Below are positions 35,358-43,606 of a stretch of 64,000 bases of DNA, piece after piece. Where the stretch lies: contig NZ_CP072842.1 of the NCBI RefSeq assembly GCF_017948305.1, forward strand, positions 40,001-104,000. Reading direction: 5' to 3'. The stretch is from Faecalibacter bovis (lineage in GTDB: Bacteria > Bacteroidota > Bacteroidia > Flavobacteriales > Weeksellaceae). Below the pieces are notes generated by a model. That model did no database searches. It worked only from the letters and a program-made list of their open reading frames with translations, and was not told the DNA's origin. Every line of letters begins with the position of its first letter. The stretch's first letter is position 1. The translations under genes and the position numbers were made by a program.

Positions 35358-36209
35358 ATGAAAAAATTATATACTTTACTAACCATCGCGTTATTCTCTA
35401 CAACAGCATTAGCACAGATTAACAAGTCTGGAAATATGGTTACTGTACAACCTCAATTTAAAACTGACACACCTTATAATTATCAATTAACAATGAAAAA
35501 ATTGGTACAAGAAGGCGAAGAAGTTGTAACTGAGATTGAACAACATATTCCTATTAAGTTGACTATGTATAGTGTAGGTGAAGGTTTTAATTTATTCGAA
35601 TGGGAAAGTCAGCCGATGTTATTTTTTAAAAATAATGAAGAAGGTAAAACTTATACTTTTCCTACCGAAAATATAAAAATTAACTATCGTACAGACGAAA
35701 ATTACGTTTTGGGTGAAGTAAGTAATTATGATGAAGTTATACAAGATTATGTTACTGCTTATCAAAAAATGTACGAAGATGAAACTACGAATTACGAAGA
35801 TTTAGCATCTAAATCATCTTTATATTTTGTACAAATGATCCATATGTTTTTTGGGCAAGAATTTAGTACAAAAGACAAAGAACAAATGATGAATTTATTT
35901 TTCAACCCTATGAAAAATACATTTTCTGCGGCTGAAGATGAAATCGTTTATACTGAAAATGACGGAATTTCAGGATTTAACTTTACACAAAAGTATAGTA
36001 CTGAAATGGAAGATAATTCTGTAAAAATGATGAATCATAAAACTGTTGATTCTTACAGAAGTAAACAAACAGGGACAGATTACGAAATGAAAGCTTGGGG
36101 AAATCAATCTTTTAATCCTACAGGATTAGTTAATCAAATAGAACGTGTTGTACAAGTAAAACAAAATGGTAAAATCATTCAATTTGTTTACACTTTAACA
36201 AATATCTAA
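35358..36209 (+). CDS. Secreted protein of unknown function
   Basis: A 283-aa protein with a signal peptide (MKKLYTLLTIALFSTTALAQ, cleavage about 20). The mature part is mixed alpha/beta, rich in charged residues and lacking cysteine. I recognise no domain. A near-consensus -7 box (TATCTTTA) lies about 25 bases upstream, and the next gene has its own promoter, so this looks monocistronic. Confidence 0.75.
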   Translation: MKKLYTLLTIALFSTTALAQINKSGNMVTVQPQFKTDTPYNYQLTMKKLVQEGEEVVTEIEQHIPIKLTMYSVGEGFNLFEWESQPMLFFKNNEEGKTYTFPTENIKINYRTDENYVLGEVSNYDEVIQDYVTAYQKMYEDETTNYEDLASKSSLYFVQMIHMFFGQEFSTKDKEQMMNLFFNPMKNTFSAAEDEIVYTENDGISGFNFTQKYSTEMEDNSVKMMNHKTVDSYRSKQTGTDYEMKAWGNQSFNPTGLVNQIERVVQVKQNGKIIQFVYTLTNI

Positions 36210-36261
36210 ATTAGAATGGTTAAACATTCTTAACCAATTTTATATTCTATAACGAAAGTTC

Positions 36262-36269
36262 TATTTTTG
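36262..36269 (+). promoter_or_regulatory. -7 promoter box before miaE
   Basis: TATTTTTG is an exact TAnnTTTG box 24 bases upstream of the ATG at 36293. Confidence 0.6.
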
Positions 36270-36292
36270 CAAAAGTTTAAAAAATATCATTG

Positions 36293-36874
36293 ATGTTAGG
36301 ATTAAAATTATTAACGGATCCTCGTTGGGCCGATATTGCTGAAAGAAATTTAGAAGAAATATTAACAGATCATGCTTGGTGCGAGCAAAAAGCTGCGACT
36401 AATGCAATTACAATGATTGCTTATAATTCAGAACATGATGAATTTATTCAAGTAATGTCTGATATTGCCATTGAAGAAATGCAACATTTTAAAATGGTTG
36501 TAGAAATTATTCAGCAACGTGGTTATACTTTAGGTCGTGAACGTAAAGATGATTATGTAGGTCAATTAATGAAATTTTGTAAAAAAGATGGTTCTCGAAA
36601 TATGGCTTTTATTGATCGTTTGTTATTTGCAGCGATGATTGAAGCTAGAAGTTGTGAGCGTTTCCGCGTTTTATCACAAAATATAAACGACGAAGAATTA
36701 TCAAAATTTTATTACGATTTAATGGTTTCTGAGGCAAATCATTATACCACTTTCTTAAACTTTGCACGTAAATTATCTACAGATGTAGATGTAGATAAAC
36801 GTTGGAATGAATGGTTAACTTTCGAAGGAGAATTGATTCAATCATACGGTAACAAAGAAGCAATTCACGGATAA
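36293..36874 (+). CDS. miaE: tRNA-(ms2io6A)-hydroxylase
   Basis: MiaE is a non-haem di-iron monooxygenase that hydroxylates the isopentenyl group of ms2i6A at tRNA position 37. The 193-aa protein starts at ATG 36293 (MLGLKLLTDPRWADIAERN), not the TTG one codon upstream. Ferritin-like di-iron ligands are visible in ILTDHAWCEQKA, IAIEEMQHF (ExxH) and VSEANHYTTF (ExxH), with AAMIEARSCERF between. It ends at a strong terminator. The full ms2io6A pathway also needs miaA and miaB, not seen here. Confidence 0.96.
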   Translation: MLGLKLLTDPRWADIAERNLEEILTDHAWCEQKAATNAITMIAYNSEHDEFIQVMSDIAIEEMQHFKMVVEIIQQRGYTLGRERKDDYVGQLMKFCKKDGSRNMAFIDRLLFAAMIEARSCERFRVLSQNINDEELSKFYYDLMVSEANHYTTFLNFARKLSTDVDVDKRWNEWLTFEGELIQSYGNKEAIHG

Positions 36875-36897
36875 TAATTTCGTGATTAAAATATTAA

Positions 36898-36930
36898 AAA
36901 TGAGTTCAAATTAATTTGAACTCATTTTTT
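36898..36930 (+). terminator. Terminator after miaE
   Basis: AATGAGTTCAAATT pairs with AATTTGAACTCATT as one continuous palindrome, followed by a long T-run. Confidence 0.9.
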
Positions 36931-37074
36931 TTATAATTATCATTTGGAAAGTTAATTCAAAATCTCATCAATTTTATGTGATCCTGAAAGTTATTCAAAA
37001 TGACCAAAATTTATCGAAGAATTAACCAAATCCAATCAATACCATACATCAATTAATTTTCGGAACGGTAGTTG

Positions 37075-37082
37075 TAAATTTG
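37075..37082 (+). promoter_or_regulatory. -7 promoter box before the luciferase-like gene
   Basis: TAAATTTG is an exact TAnnTTTG box 20 bases upstream of the ATG at 37103. Confidence 0.6.
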
Positions 37083-37102
37083 TCCTATAAAAATTAGATG
37101 CT

Positions 37103-38134
37103 ATGGAATTAGGAATCGGAATGTTCGGAGATGTTCGTATCGACGAAAAAACAGGATATATTCAATCACCACAACAAAGACTTGCAGAAATTATTGAAGA
37201 AGTTAAATTGATGGACGAAGTTGGATTAGATTTCTTCGGAATTGGAGAACATCATAGACCAGATTATGCTGTTTCATCACCAGAAATTGTTTTAGCTGCT
37301 GCAGCTACAGTTACTAAAAATATAAAATTAGGAAGTGCTGTTTCTGTCATTAGTTCAACTGATCCTGTAAAATTATTTCAAGATTTTTCTATGGTTGATA
37401 ATTTATCAAACGGACGAGTTGAGTTGATGGCTGGCCGAGGTTCTTTTATCGAATCATTTCCTTTATATGGTTATGATTTAAAAGATTACGAAGCGCTATT
37501 TGATGAAAAATTAAAATTATTAATTACTTTAAATAATAACGAAAAAATCAATTGGAGAGGTAATTTTAGAATGCCAATTCATAACCAAACTATTTATCCT
37601 CGTCCAGTGCAAGAGCAAATTCCGATGTGGATAGCTGTTGGTGGAACAACATCGTCTGTTATACGAGCAGGAAAATTAGGTTTACCAATTATGTTTGCGA
37701 TTATTGGAGGAGATCCAGCTCATTTTATGCCTTTGTTCGAAGTGTATAAACAAGCTTATTTGGACAACGGACACGATGAAGCTAAGATGCAAATTGGTGT
37801 ACACATGCACTCTTTCTTTGGTGATGACAACCAGAAAATTGCTGATGAATATTTCCCAATCTATGCAGCTCAAATGGATCGAATCGGAAAATCTAGAAAT
37901 TGGCCTCCTTACAAAAGAGATCAATATGATTTTGGACGCAGCGAAAACGGTAATTTAGTCGTTGGTGATGCTGATCTTGCAATTGATCGAATCTTAAAAT
38001 ATCAAGATATGTTTGGTTTAACTCGTTTTTCAGCTCATATGGATGTCGGAGCACCTAGACATACAGATATGTTGAAAGCGATCGAGATTTTCGGAACTAA
38101 AGTCGCTCCAAAAGTTAAAGAAGCTTTAAAATAA
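37103..38134 (+). CDS. Luciferase-like (LLM class) flavin-dependent oxidoreductase
   Basis: A 343-aa cytosolic enzyme of the bacterial luciferase TIM-barrel family, using reduced FMN. It has GIGMFGDVRIDEKTG near the start, FFGIGEHHRPDYAVSSPE (about 44-61), GRVELMAGRGSFIESFPLYGYD (about 108-129) and IPMWIAVGGT (about 174). The substrate could be an alkane, aldehyde or sulfonate; none is indicated. The GEHH motif marks the group close to alkanal monooxygenases. It is monocistronic between its own promoter and terminator. Confidence 0.92.
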   Translation: MELGIGMFGDVRIDEKTGYIQSPQQRLAEIIEEVKLMDEVGLDFFGIGEHHRPDYAVSSPEIVLAAAATVTKNIKLGSAVSVISSTDPVKLFQDFSMVDNLSNGRVELMAGRGSFIESFPLYGYDLKDYEALFDEKLKLLITLNNNEKINWRGNFRMPIHNQTIYPRPVQEQIPMWIAVGGTTSSVIRAGKLGLPIMFAIIGGDPAHFMPLFEVYKQAYLDNGHDEAKMQIGVHMHSFFGDDNQKIADEYFPIYAAQMDRIGKSRNWPPYKRDQYDFGRSENGNLVVGDADLAIDRILKYQDMFGLTRFSAHMDVGAPRHTDMLKAIEIFGTKVAPKVKEALK

Positions 38135-38157
38135 TATTAAATCTAGCTATAGATGAT

Positions 38158-38187
38158 AAAGATTTCCTTTTGTAAAGGGAATCTTTT
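38158..38187 (+). terminator. Terminator after the luciferase-like gene
   Basis: AAAGATTTCCTTT pairs with AAAGGGAATCTTT with one mismatch, then a T-rich run follows. Confidence 0.75.
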
Positions 38188-38213
38188 CTATTTTAGACGG
38201 TCAATGCATTGTG

Positions 38214-38891
38214 ATGAAAAAATTAGTAGTATTATTTACCTTAGCTTTTACAGTATTTTCTCAAGCTCAAGATAATGATTTTAGAAATTGGGGAACAGTA
38301 AATATTAATCAAAAAATTGATGAGAAATTTAACTTTTCATCTGATATTCAGTACAGAACTTACGAAGATTTAGATCAGCTAAATCAATTGTTATTAAGAG
38401 GTGGCGTTGGGTATAATTTGACGGAAAATAATAACAATTTATTACTTGGTTATGCATTTGTACATACTAGAATTCCAGTTTTAGATGACGATTATACCAC
38501 TTTTAATGAACATCGCATCTACCAACAATTTAATACCAAACATGGAATTAATAAAGTTGGATTGAATCATCGTTTTAGATTTGAGGAACGTTTGATGAAT
38601 GATGATATTTACTTCCGATTTAGATATCAATTAACAGCTACAATTCCTCTTAATAAACCTACACTTCAAAAAGATGCTTGGTTTATTAAAGCATCAAACG
38701 AATTGTTTTTAAATGCAATTAAACAAAATAATTTTGATCGTAATCGACTTAATGTAAATGTAGGTTATGTATTATCGCCAACCTTCACTGTTGAAGCCGG
38801 TTTCATGAAGCAACATGTGCAACATCAGCAAACAAATCATTTACAAGTTGGATTAACAATTAATAACCCGATAATAAAAAAGCCAAGTTAA
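38214..38891 (+). CDS. DUF2490-family outer membrane protein
   Basis: A 225-aa protein starting at ATG 38214; a GTG codon precedes it in frame. It has a signal peptide (MKKLVVLFTLAFTVFSQAQ) and a beta-barrel of about ten strands with WGTVNINQKIDEKFNFSSDIQYR and KVGLNHRFRFEERL, as in DUF2490. The function of that family is not established. Its stop codon lies inside the stem of the terminator at 38880-38901. Confidence 0.85.
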   Translation: MKKLVVLFTLAFTVFSQAQDNDFRNWGTVNINQKIDEKFNFSSDIQYRTYEDLDQLNQLLLRGGVGYNLTENNNNLLLGYAFVHTRIPVLDDDYTTFNEHRIYQQFNTKHGINKVGLNHRFRFEERLMNDDIYFRFRYQLTATIPLNKPTLQKDAWFIKASNELFLNAIKQNNFDRNRLNVNVGYVLSPTFTVEAGFMKQHVQHQQTNHLQVGLTINNPIIKKPS

Positions 38892-38905
38892 AACTTGGCT
38901 TTTGC
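38880..38905. terminator. Bidirectional terminator overlapping a stop codon
   Basis: AAGCCAAGTT (38880-38889) pairs with AACTTGGCTT (38892-38901), with A/T runs on each side. The stop codon of the DUF2490 gene lies in the hairpin. It also serves the convergent sugE-like gene. Confidence 0.85.
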
Positions 38906-38908
38906 TAT

Positions 38909-39238
38909 TTAATGAGCTGATACAGCTTTTAATCCAACGATAGAACCTATTAGCGTAATTATAAAAAATATTCTCCAAAAAGTCGCTGGTTCTTTAAATA
39001 TAAAAATCCCAACTAAAACCGTTCCTACAGCGCCAATTCCTGTCCAAACAGCGTATGCAGTTCCAAGTGGTAATGTTTCTGTAGCTTTCATTAATAAAAA
39101 CATACTTGCCACCAAACACAATAAAAAACCACCGTACCAAGCGTACATTTCATTTCCGATAGATTCTTTAGCTTTTCCTAAACAAGAAGTAAAACCTACT
39201 TCAAAAAGTCCTGCGATAATTAAGATTATCCAATTCAT
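38909..39238 (-). CDS. sugE: Small multidrug resistance family exporter, Gdx/SugE type
   Basis: A 109-aa inner membrane protein with four membrane segments. The essential glutamate is in AGLFEVGFT (Glu13), and GTAYAVWTGIGAVGTVLVGIFIF (about 58-80) matches the SugE/Gdx subgroup. That group exports guanidinium or related cations with proton exchange; a broader drug range is possible. It follows a Crp/Fnr-type regulator by 57 bases on the same strand, which suggests that the regulator controls it. It ends at a hairpin shared with the convergent gene. Confidence 0.93.
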   Translation of the reverse strand: MNWIILIIAGLFEVGFTSCLGKAKESIGNEMYAWYGGFLLCLVASMFLLMKATETLPLGTAYAVWTGIGAVGTVLVGIFIFKEPATFWRIFFIITLIGSIVGLKAVSAH

Positions 39239-39295
39239 TTTCTAATTATTTTTCACAAATTTACAATGCTTTTAAAAACTAAAATTTTACATATG

Positions 39296-39862
39296 TTAAA
39301 TTTTTGCACGAATTCTACTCAATGAAACTTGAGTAATTCCGAGATATGATGCAATGTACTTTAAAGGAATACGCTGAACAATTTCAGGATATGTTTCAAT
39401 TAATTTTAAATATCTAGCAGTTGCGGATAATGATAACCTGTCGATGAAACGTGATTCTGTGTAATATGCAAACTTATCGGCTAACACGCGACCAAAATTA
39501 GCCAATTCTAAATTAGATTCATACAAGTGTTTCAAATCCTCTGTGTTTAATTCATATAAGATTGAATCTTCCAACAACTCGATATATTCGTAAGATGGTT
39601 TTTGATGTAAATAACCATCAAAAGAAAGTAAATAATCCTTTTCTAAAAATAAGATATACGAAACTTCATTACCATCATCATCAACAACATAAACTCTGGC
39701 ACTTCCCTTCGCTATAAAATAAAATTTTGGTTCGTATTGTTTTGGATCAAATACAATGGTCTTTTTTGGCATTTCAACCATTTTAACCAATGCTACTATT
39801 TTCTGAAAAGCCTGCTCAGATATTGGATAATAATGACGAATTATTTCTCGAAGTGAATACAT
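39296..39862 (-). CDS. Crp/Fnr-family transcriptional regulator
   Basis: A 188-aa cytosolic regulator with a cyclic-nucleotide-like sensor domain (about 20-115, FYFIAKGSARVYVVDDDGNEV) and a helix-turn-helix at the C-terminus (RIPLKYIASYLGITQVSLSRIRAKI, read about 163-188). It lacks cysteines in the Fnr positions, so it does not bind an iron-sulfur cluster that way. It stands upstream of the sugE-like exporter on the same strand. Whether it acts at the palindromes near 30.4 and 31.9 kb is unknown. Confidence 0.92.
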   Translation of the reverse strand: MYSLREIIRHYYPISEQAFQKIVALVKMVEMPKKTIVFDPKQYEPKFYFIAKGSARVYVVDDDGNEVSYILFLEKDYLLSFDGYLHQKPSYEYIELLEDSILYELNTEDLKHLYESNLELANFGRVLADKFAYYTESRFIDRLSLSATARYLKLIETYPEIVQRIPLKYIASYLGITQVSLSRIRAKI

Positions 39863-39913
39863 TTCCGATTGTTAGGTTTATGAATGACAATTTACGATTT
39901 TATGGAAAAAATA

Positions 39914-39942
39914 AAAACCCACTCGTTTGAGTGGGTTTTTTA
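39914..39942. terminator. Strong terminator between the decayed gene and the Crp/Fnr gene
   Basis: AAAACCCACTC (39914-39924) pairs with GAGTGGGTTTT (39929-39939), with A/T runs on both sides. On the minus strand it ends the transcript of the broken gene at 39943-40482. Confidence 0.85.
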
Positions 39943-40482
39943 TTAAATATTTTGATTAAATATATTTGCTGCAAAAATTTGAAATTCGGAATAGTTAAAA
40001 TTTTTGTTTTTATTTAAATAAATTAAATTTTCTTTTTCCATCTTATCTAAACAATTTTTTATATCTTCTTCAGTAATTTTCAAATCCTTAAACGTTTTAT
40101 TTGAAAATAATGATTTAGCTACAATAGAATCTTTTTAAGATAATACTGACTTCAGATATCTGTGAATTGTTTCTGCTGGAAAATTATGGATAATTTCATT
40201 ACTGTCATTTTTCTTTTTTGATTTCAAAATATATGATTGTTTCAAATTTGGAAAAAAAATTAACAATAAATATTTAAAATTTTTAAGAAATTCAAAAAGT
40301 GTATTTGAATCCTTAAATAAGTTAAAATTTGTTTCGATATTTTCTTTGATATTTTTTATTTTTAATATTAAACTTTTAAAATTACTGTATAAAATCCCTG
40401 TCCATTCCCAAAAAAGAATAGATAATAAGATAACTAAAGCGATAAAAATTATCGCTCTAGTTCTATATTTTAATATGGATTT
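39943..40482 (-). pseudogene. Decayed gene downstream of nrdA, one in-frame stop and no start codon
   Basis: On the minus strand a frame runs from 40482 to TAA at 39943-39945 (about 179 codons), with one internal TAA at 40135-40137. The N-terminal part has a membrane segment (IIFIALVILLSILF) then a lysine- and asparagine-rich chain; the part after the stop (KITEEDIKNCLDKMEKENLIYL) looks like a small winged helix. No ATG, GTG or TTG lies in the first part; ATA at 40474-40476 may be a mutated start. It begins five bases past the nrdA stop and ends at a strong terminator, so it was probably the last gene of the nrd operon. I do not recognise the family. Confidence 0.6.
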
Positions 40483-40486
40483 TTAA

Positions 40487-42187
40487 TTAAGACTCACAAG
40501 AAGAACAAGAAACTAAATTAGTTACTAATTCTTTTGATACCGACTGAGAACGTTGGTAGTATAATGTTTTAACACCTAATTGCCACGCTTCAATCATTAA
40601 GCGATTCACATCTTTAACAGGTAAATCAGCAGGTATATTTAAGTTTAAAGATTGCGATTGATCTACGAATTTTTGACGAATTGCAGCTTGTTGTACAATC
40701 TCTAATTGAGATAATTCTTTAAATGTTTTGAAAACATCTTTTTCCTCTTGCGTTAATTCAGTCATATGTTGTACAGAACCTCCGTTCAACATAATTCCTC
40801 TCCAAACATCCTCGTTATCTAACCCTTTTTCGCGTAATAACTTAGTTAAGTATTTATTTTTACGCATAAAGTTTCCTTTCGATAAACCAGCTTTAAAATA
40901 ATTAGAAGCAAATGGTTCGATTCCTGGAGAAGTTTGACCTAAAATAGCAGAAGATGATGTTGTAGGCGCAATAGCTAAAGTTGTTGTATTACGACGTCCG
41001 TAACCTTTTAAAACTTCAGGCTCACCGTAAATACGAGCTAATTCTTCAGTCGCACGATCAGCTTTTTCTTGAATATATTTAAAGATTTCAGTTGTACGTA
41101 ATTTTGCTTCCATACCTTCGAACGGAATCATATAACGTTGTAAATATGAATGCCAACCTAAAACTCCTAAACCTAATGCACGGTGACGTTTCGCAAATCT
41201 ATTTGCTGATGCTAAGTAATGATTACCTTCTGTTTTCTCGATAAATTCCTGTAAAACGGCATCTAAGAAGAAAATAGCTAATTTAACAGCTTCTGTATCT
41301 TTCCATTCGTCATACAATTCTAAATTCATAGAAGATAAACAACAAATAAAAGATTCATTTTCAGAAGATGGTAGCATAATCTCTGAACATAAGTTAGATG
41401 CATTAATGCGCATTCCTAAATCTTTATAAACTTGAGGTTTATTTTTATTTACATTGTCAGAGAAGAAAATATATGGAAGTCCTTTTTCTTGACGAGATTC
41501 AAGAACTTTAGCCCAAATTTCGCGTTTTTCACGATCACCATCAACCATTTCTTGCATCCAATAATCTGGCACACATACCCCATAAAATAAATTCTGAATT
41601 GAACTACCAATCGATTTAATTTTAAGGAATTCTTCAATATCTGGATGATCAATATCTAAATAAGCCGCAAATGCACCACGACGAGTAGAACCTTGCGATA
41701 CCACATTCATAGCCGAGTTAAATAACTCCATAAAAGAAACAGCACCACTACTCTTTCCATTATCAGTAATTGCAGCACCGCGCTCGCGTAATTCACCAAA
41801 ATAACCAGAAGTACCTCCACCGATTTTGGTTTGCATGATAACTTCACCTAATTTGTGCGTAATCCCTTCTATACTATCCGGAATATGAACATTGAAACAA
41901 GAAATTGGTAACCCACGTTCTGTTCCCATGTTAGCCCAAATTGGAGAAGATAAACTCATCCAACCTCTTTCAATCATTTCTTTAAAAGGTTCTTGTAATT
42001 CAGGTTTAAATAAACGTTTTGCAGCAGCAGCTGTAATACGATCAATTGCACCTTCTACAGTTTCTCCTTTTAATAAATATCCTCTATTTAAAATTTGTTC
42101 AGATTCTGAATTCTTCCACCATAATTTTGGTGCATGTCCTTCAAAAAAAGTGAATTCATCTAAGTGTGATTGTGGTGTATTATCCAT
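40487..42187 (-). CDS. nrdA: Ribonucleoside-diphosphate reductase alpha subunit (class I)
   Basis: The catalytic subunit converts ribonucleotides to deoxyribonucleotides. The 566-aa chain has the active-site cysteines in PISCFNVH (about 97) and ICCLSSMNLE, the radical site NASNLCSEIMLP, and the C-terminal redox pair CSSCES. The radical-relay tyrosines are in TLYYQRSQ near the end. It starts at the beginning of the ten-stranded barrel region and lacks the N-terminal ATP-cone of the long (about 760-aa) NrdA, so no overall-activity site is visible. It follows nrdB by 79 bases, reversed from the common nrdA-nrdB order. Confidence 0.96.
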   Translation of the reverse strand: MDNTPQSHLDEFTFFEGHAPKLWWKNSESEQILNRGYLLKGETVEGAIDRITAAAAKRLFKPELQEPFKEMIERGWMSLSSPIWANMGTERGLPISCFNVHIPDSIEGITHKLGEVIMQTKIGGGTSGYFGELRERGAAITDNGKSSGAVSFMELFNSAMNVVSQGSTRRGAFAAYLDIDHPDIEEFLKIKSIGSSIQNLFYGVCVPDYWMQEMVDGDREKREIWAKVLESRQEKGLPYIFFSDNVNKNKPQVYKDLGMRINASNLCSEIMLPSSENESFICCLSSMNLELYDEWKDTEAVKLAIFFLDAVLQEFIEKTEGNHYLASANRFAKRHRALGLGVLGWHSYLQRYMIPFEGMEAKLRTTEIFKYIQEKADRATEELARIYGEPEVLKGYGRRNTTTLAIAPTTSSSAILGQTSPGIEPFASNYFKAGLSKGNFMRKNKYLTKLLREKGLDNEDVWRGIMLNGGSVQHMTELTQEEKDVFKTFKELSQLEIVQQAAIRQKFVDQSQSLNLNIPADLPVKDVNRLMIEAWQLGVKTLYYQRSQSVSKELVTNLVSCSSCES

Positions 42188-42266
42188 GGTATAAGGGTTA
42201 ATATAGTTTTCTTGGGTGTTGAATTAATAAGTTTATAAGTTATGAATTTTTGCTTATATAATTATG

Positions 42267-43226
42267 TTAAAATAAATCGTCTGCCGAGATACTTTTGTCA
42301 TGCTTTGTATAATCTACAGGACGTTTAGCAAAGAAATCATCTAAAGTATTTGCAAAAACTTCTTCTTCAAACCATGCCATTGGTTTATACTGTTCAGTTG
42401 AAATATGAAAAACTTTATTGTAACCAATTTTTTCAATCGCTTCATCTAAACGATGTTTCATGTAATTTAATAAATCATTTTTCGAGTAGTGATTTAATTC
42501 ACCCGCCTCAAAAATCCAATCTAACATTAAGCTTTCTTGTTCAATGTAGCCTAAGACTGCATTTTCAACCCAATTTTGGTCTAAAGATGCTGGTAATAAA
42601 CCTTCTTCTTTGATTTTATTTATTAAATAAATTCCCGCATTCGCATGAATTTGTTCATCTACAGAAGTCCAAGCAATAATATTCGCAGTATTTTTCATTA
42701 AACCTTCAAAACGAGTAAACGATAAAATATTTGCAAATTTTGAAAATAATGAACTATCCTCAATAACTAAAGCGAAGAACAATAATTTTTCTACAATTGA
42801 TTTTTCTTCATCTTTTAAAATGCCAGAAACAAAATCGTTATAACTTTTAAAAACTGGATGATTTAAAGCTATTGTAAATTCGTCTAAATAGCCGTTAACT
42901 TCTAAAATTCGTGAGTAAGCTTCACTGTGTCTAAATTCACTTTCAGCAAATGTAGCTCCAAGACCATTTAATTCTGGTTTTGGAAAATATTTGTATAAAT
43001 CACCCCAAAATCCTTTAACACTAACTTCGATTTGAGCAATTGATAAAATTGAACGTTTGTGAATTTCACGTTTTACATCATCTAAGTTAGCTCTGTAATC
43101 TTGAATATCCGACGTAAAATCTACTTCACTGTGTACCCAATATGCTTTTTGGATTGCTTCTGTAAATGTTAAAACCTCTGGATATTCAAATGGTTTATAA
43201 TTGATTCTTTTATCAAAAATAGACAT
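42267..43226 (-). CDS. nrdB: Ribonucleoside-diphosphate reductase beta subunit (class I)
   Basis: NrdB holds the metal centre and tyrosyl radical. The 319-aa protein has ligands in QIEVSVKGF (first acid), SEFRHSEAYSRIL (ExxH, radical Tyr four residues after the His), ALVIEDSSLF and SVDEQIHANAG (ExxH). The tyrosine matches the class Ia position. There is no N-terminal ATP-cone here either. It is first in the operon nrdB-nrdA, with an exact -7 box (TAAATTTG) about 140 bases upstream and a palindrome further up. Confidence 0.96.
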   Translation of the reverse strand: MSIFDKRINYKPFEYPEVLTFTEAIQKAYWVHSEVDFTSDIQDYRANLDDVKREIHKRSILSIAQIEVSVKGFWGDLYKYFPKPELNGLGATFAESEFRHSEAYSRILEVNGYLDEFTIALNHPVFKSYNDFVSGILKDEEKSIVEKLLFFALVIEDSSLFSKFANILSFTRFEGLMKNTANIIAWTSVDEQIHANAGIYLINKIKEEGLLPASLDQNWVENAVLGYIEQESLMLDWIFEAGELNHYSKNDLLNYMKHRLDEAIEKIGYNKVFHISTEQYKPMAWFEEEVFANTLDDFFAKRPVDYTKHDKSISADDLF

Positions 43227-43450
43227 AGTGTTTGGTCTTTAAATATTAGTAATTTCTGTTAACAATTTTTGGTTGAAATGAAATTCAATCGAAATTATAA
43301 TCATTAAATTTCGTAAATCCTCTCATACAAAGAGATGTGTAATTGCAACTTTTTCAACAACCATTTTCCCAAATTTAGGGTAACATTTTACAATTAAAAA
43401 TTTTAGAATATTAAAATTAAAAAAGGTTATCAACAAGTTGTTAATTAGCT
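43227..43450 (-). promoter_or_regulatory. Promoter, long leader and palindrome of the nrd operon
   Basis: On the minus strand TAAATTTG (43370-43377) is an exact -7 box. The leader of about 140 bases has a small hairpin (CTCT...AGAG near 43321-43340). TTATCAAC-AA-GTTGTTAA (43427-43444), palindromic at seven of eight arm positions, lies about 50 bases further upstream and could be an operator. It does not match a standard NrdR box. Confidence 0.5.
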
Positions 43451-43550
43451 AAAAAATAACAAGTTATCAAAAAATAAAATTAATGAAATTTATTAAAATT
43501 TAACTTTAAATAAGCACTACAACCTACTGAAAATAGGGATTTTAAAGGCA

Positions 43551-43581
43551 TAAAAAAAGGACCAACTTAACGTTGATCCTT
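43551..43581 (-). terminator. Terminator after rny
   Basis: AAGGACCAAC (43557-43566) pairs with GTTGATCCTT (43572-43581) with one G-U pair; a T-run follows on the minus strand. Confidence 0.8.
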
Positions 43582-43606
43582 GTTTATATAGGTGATAATT
43601 TGTTTC

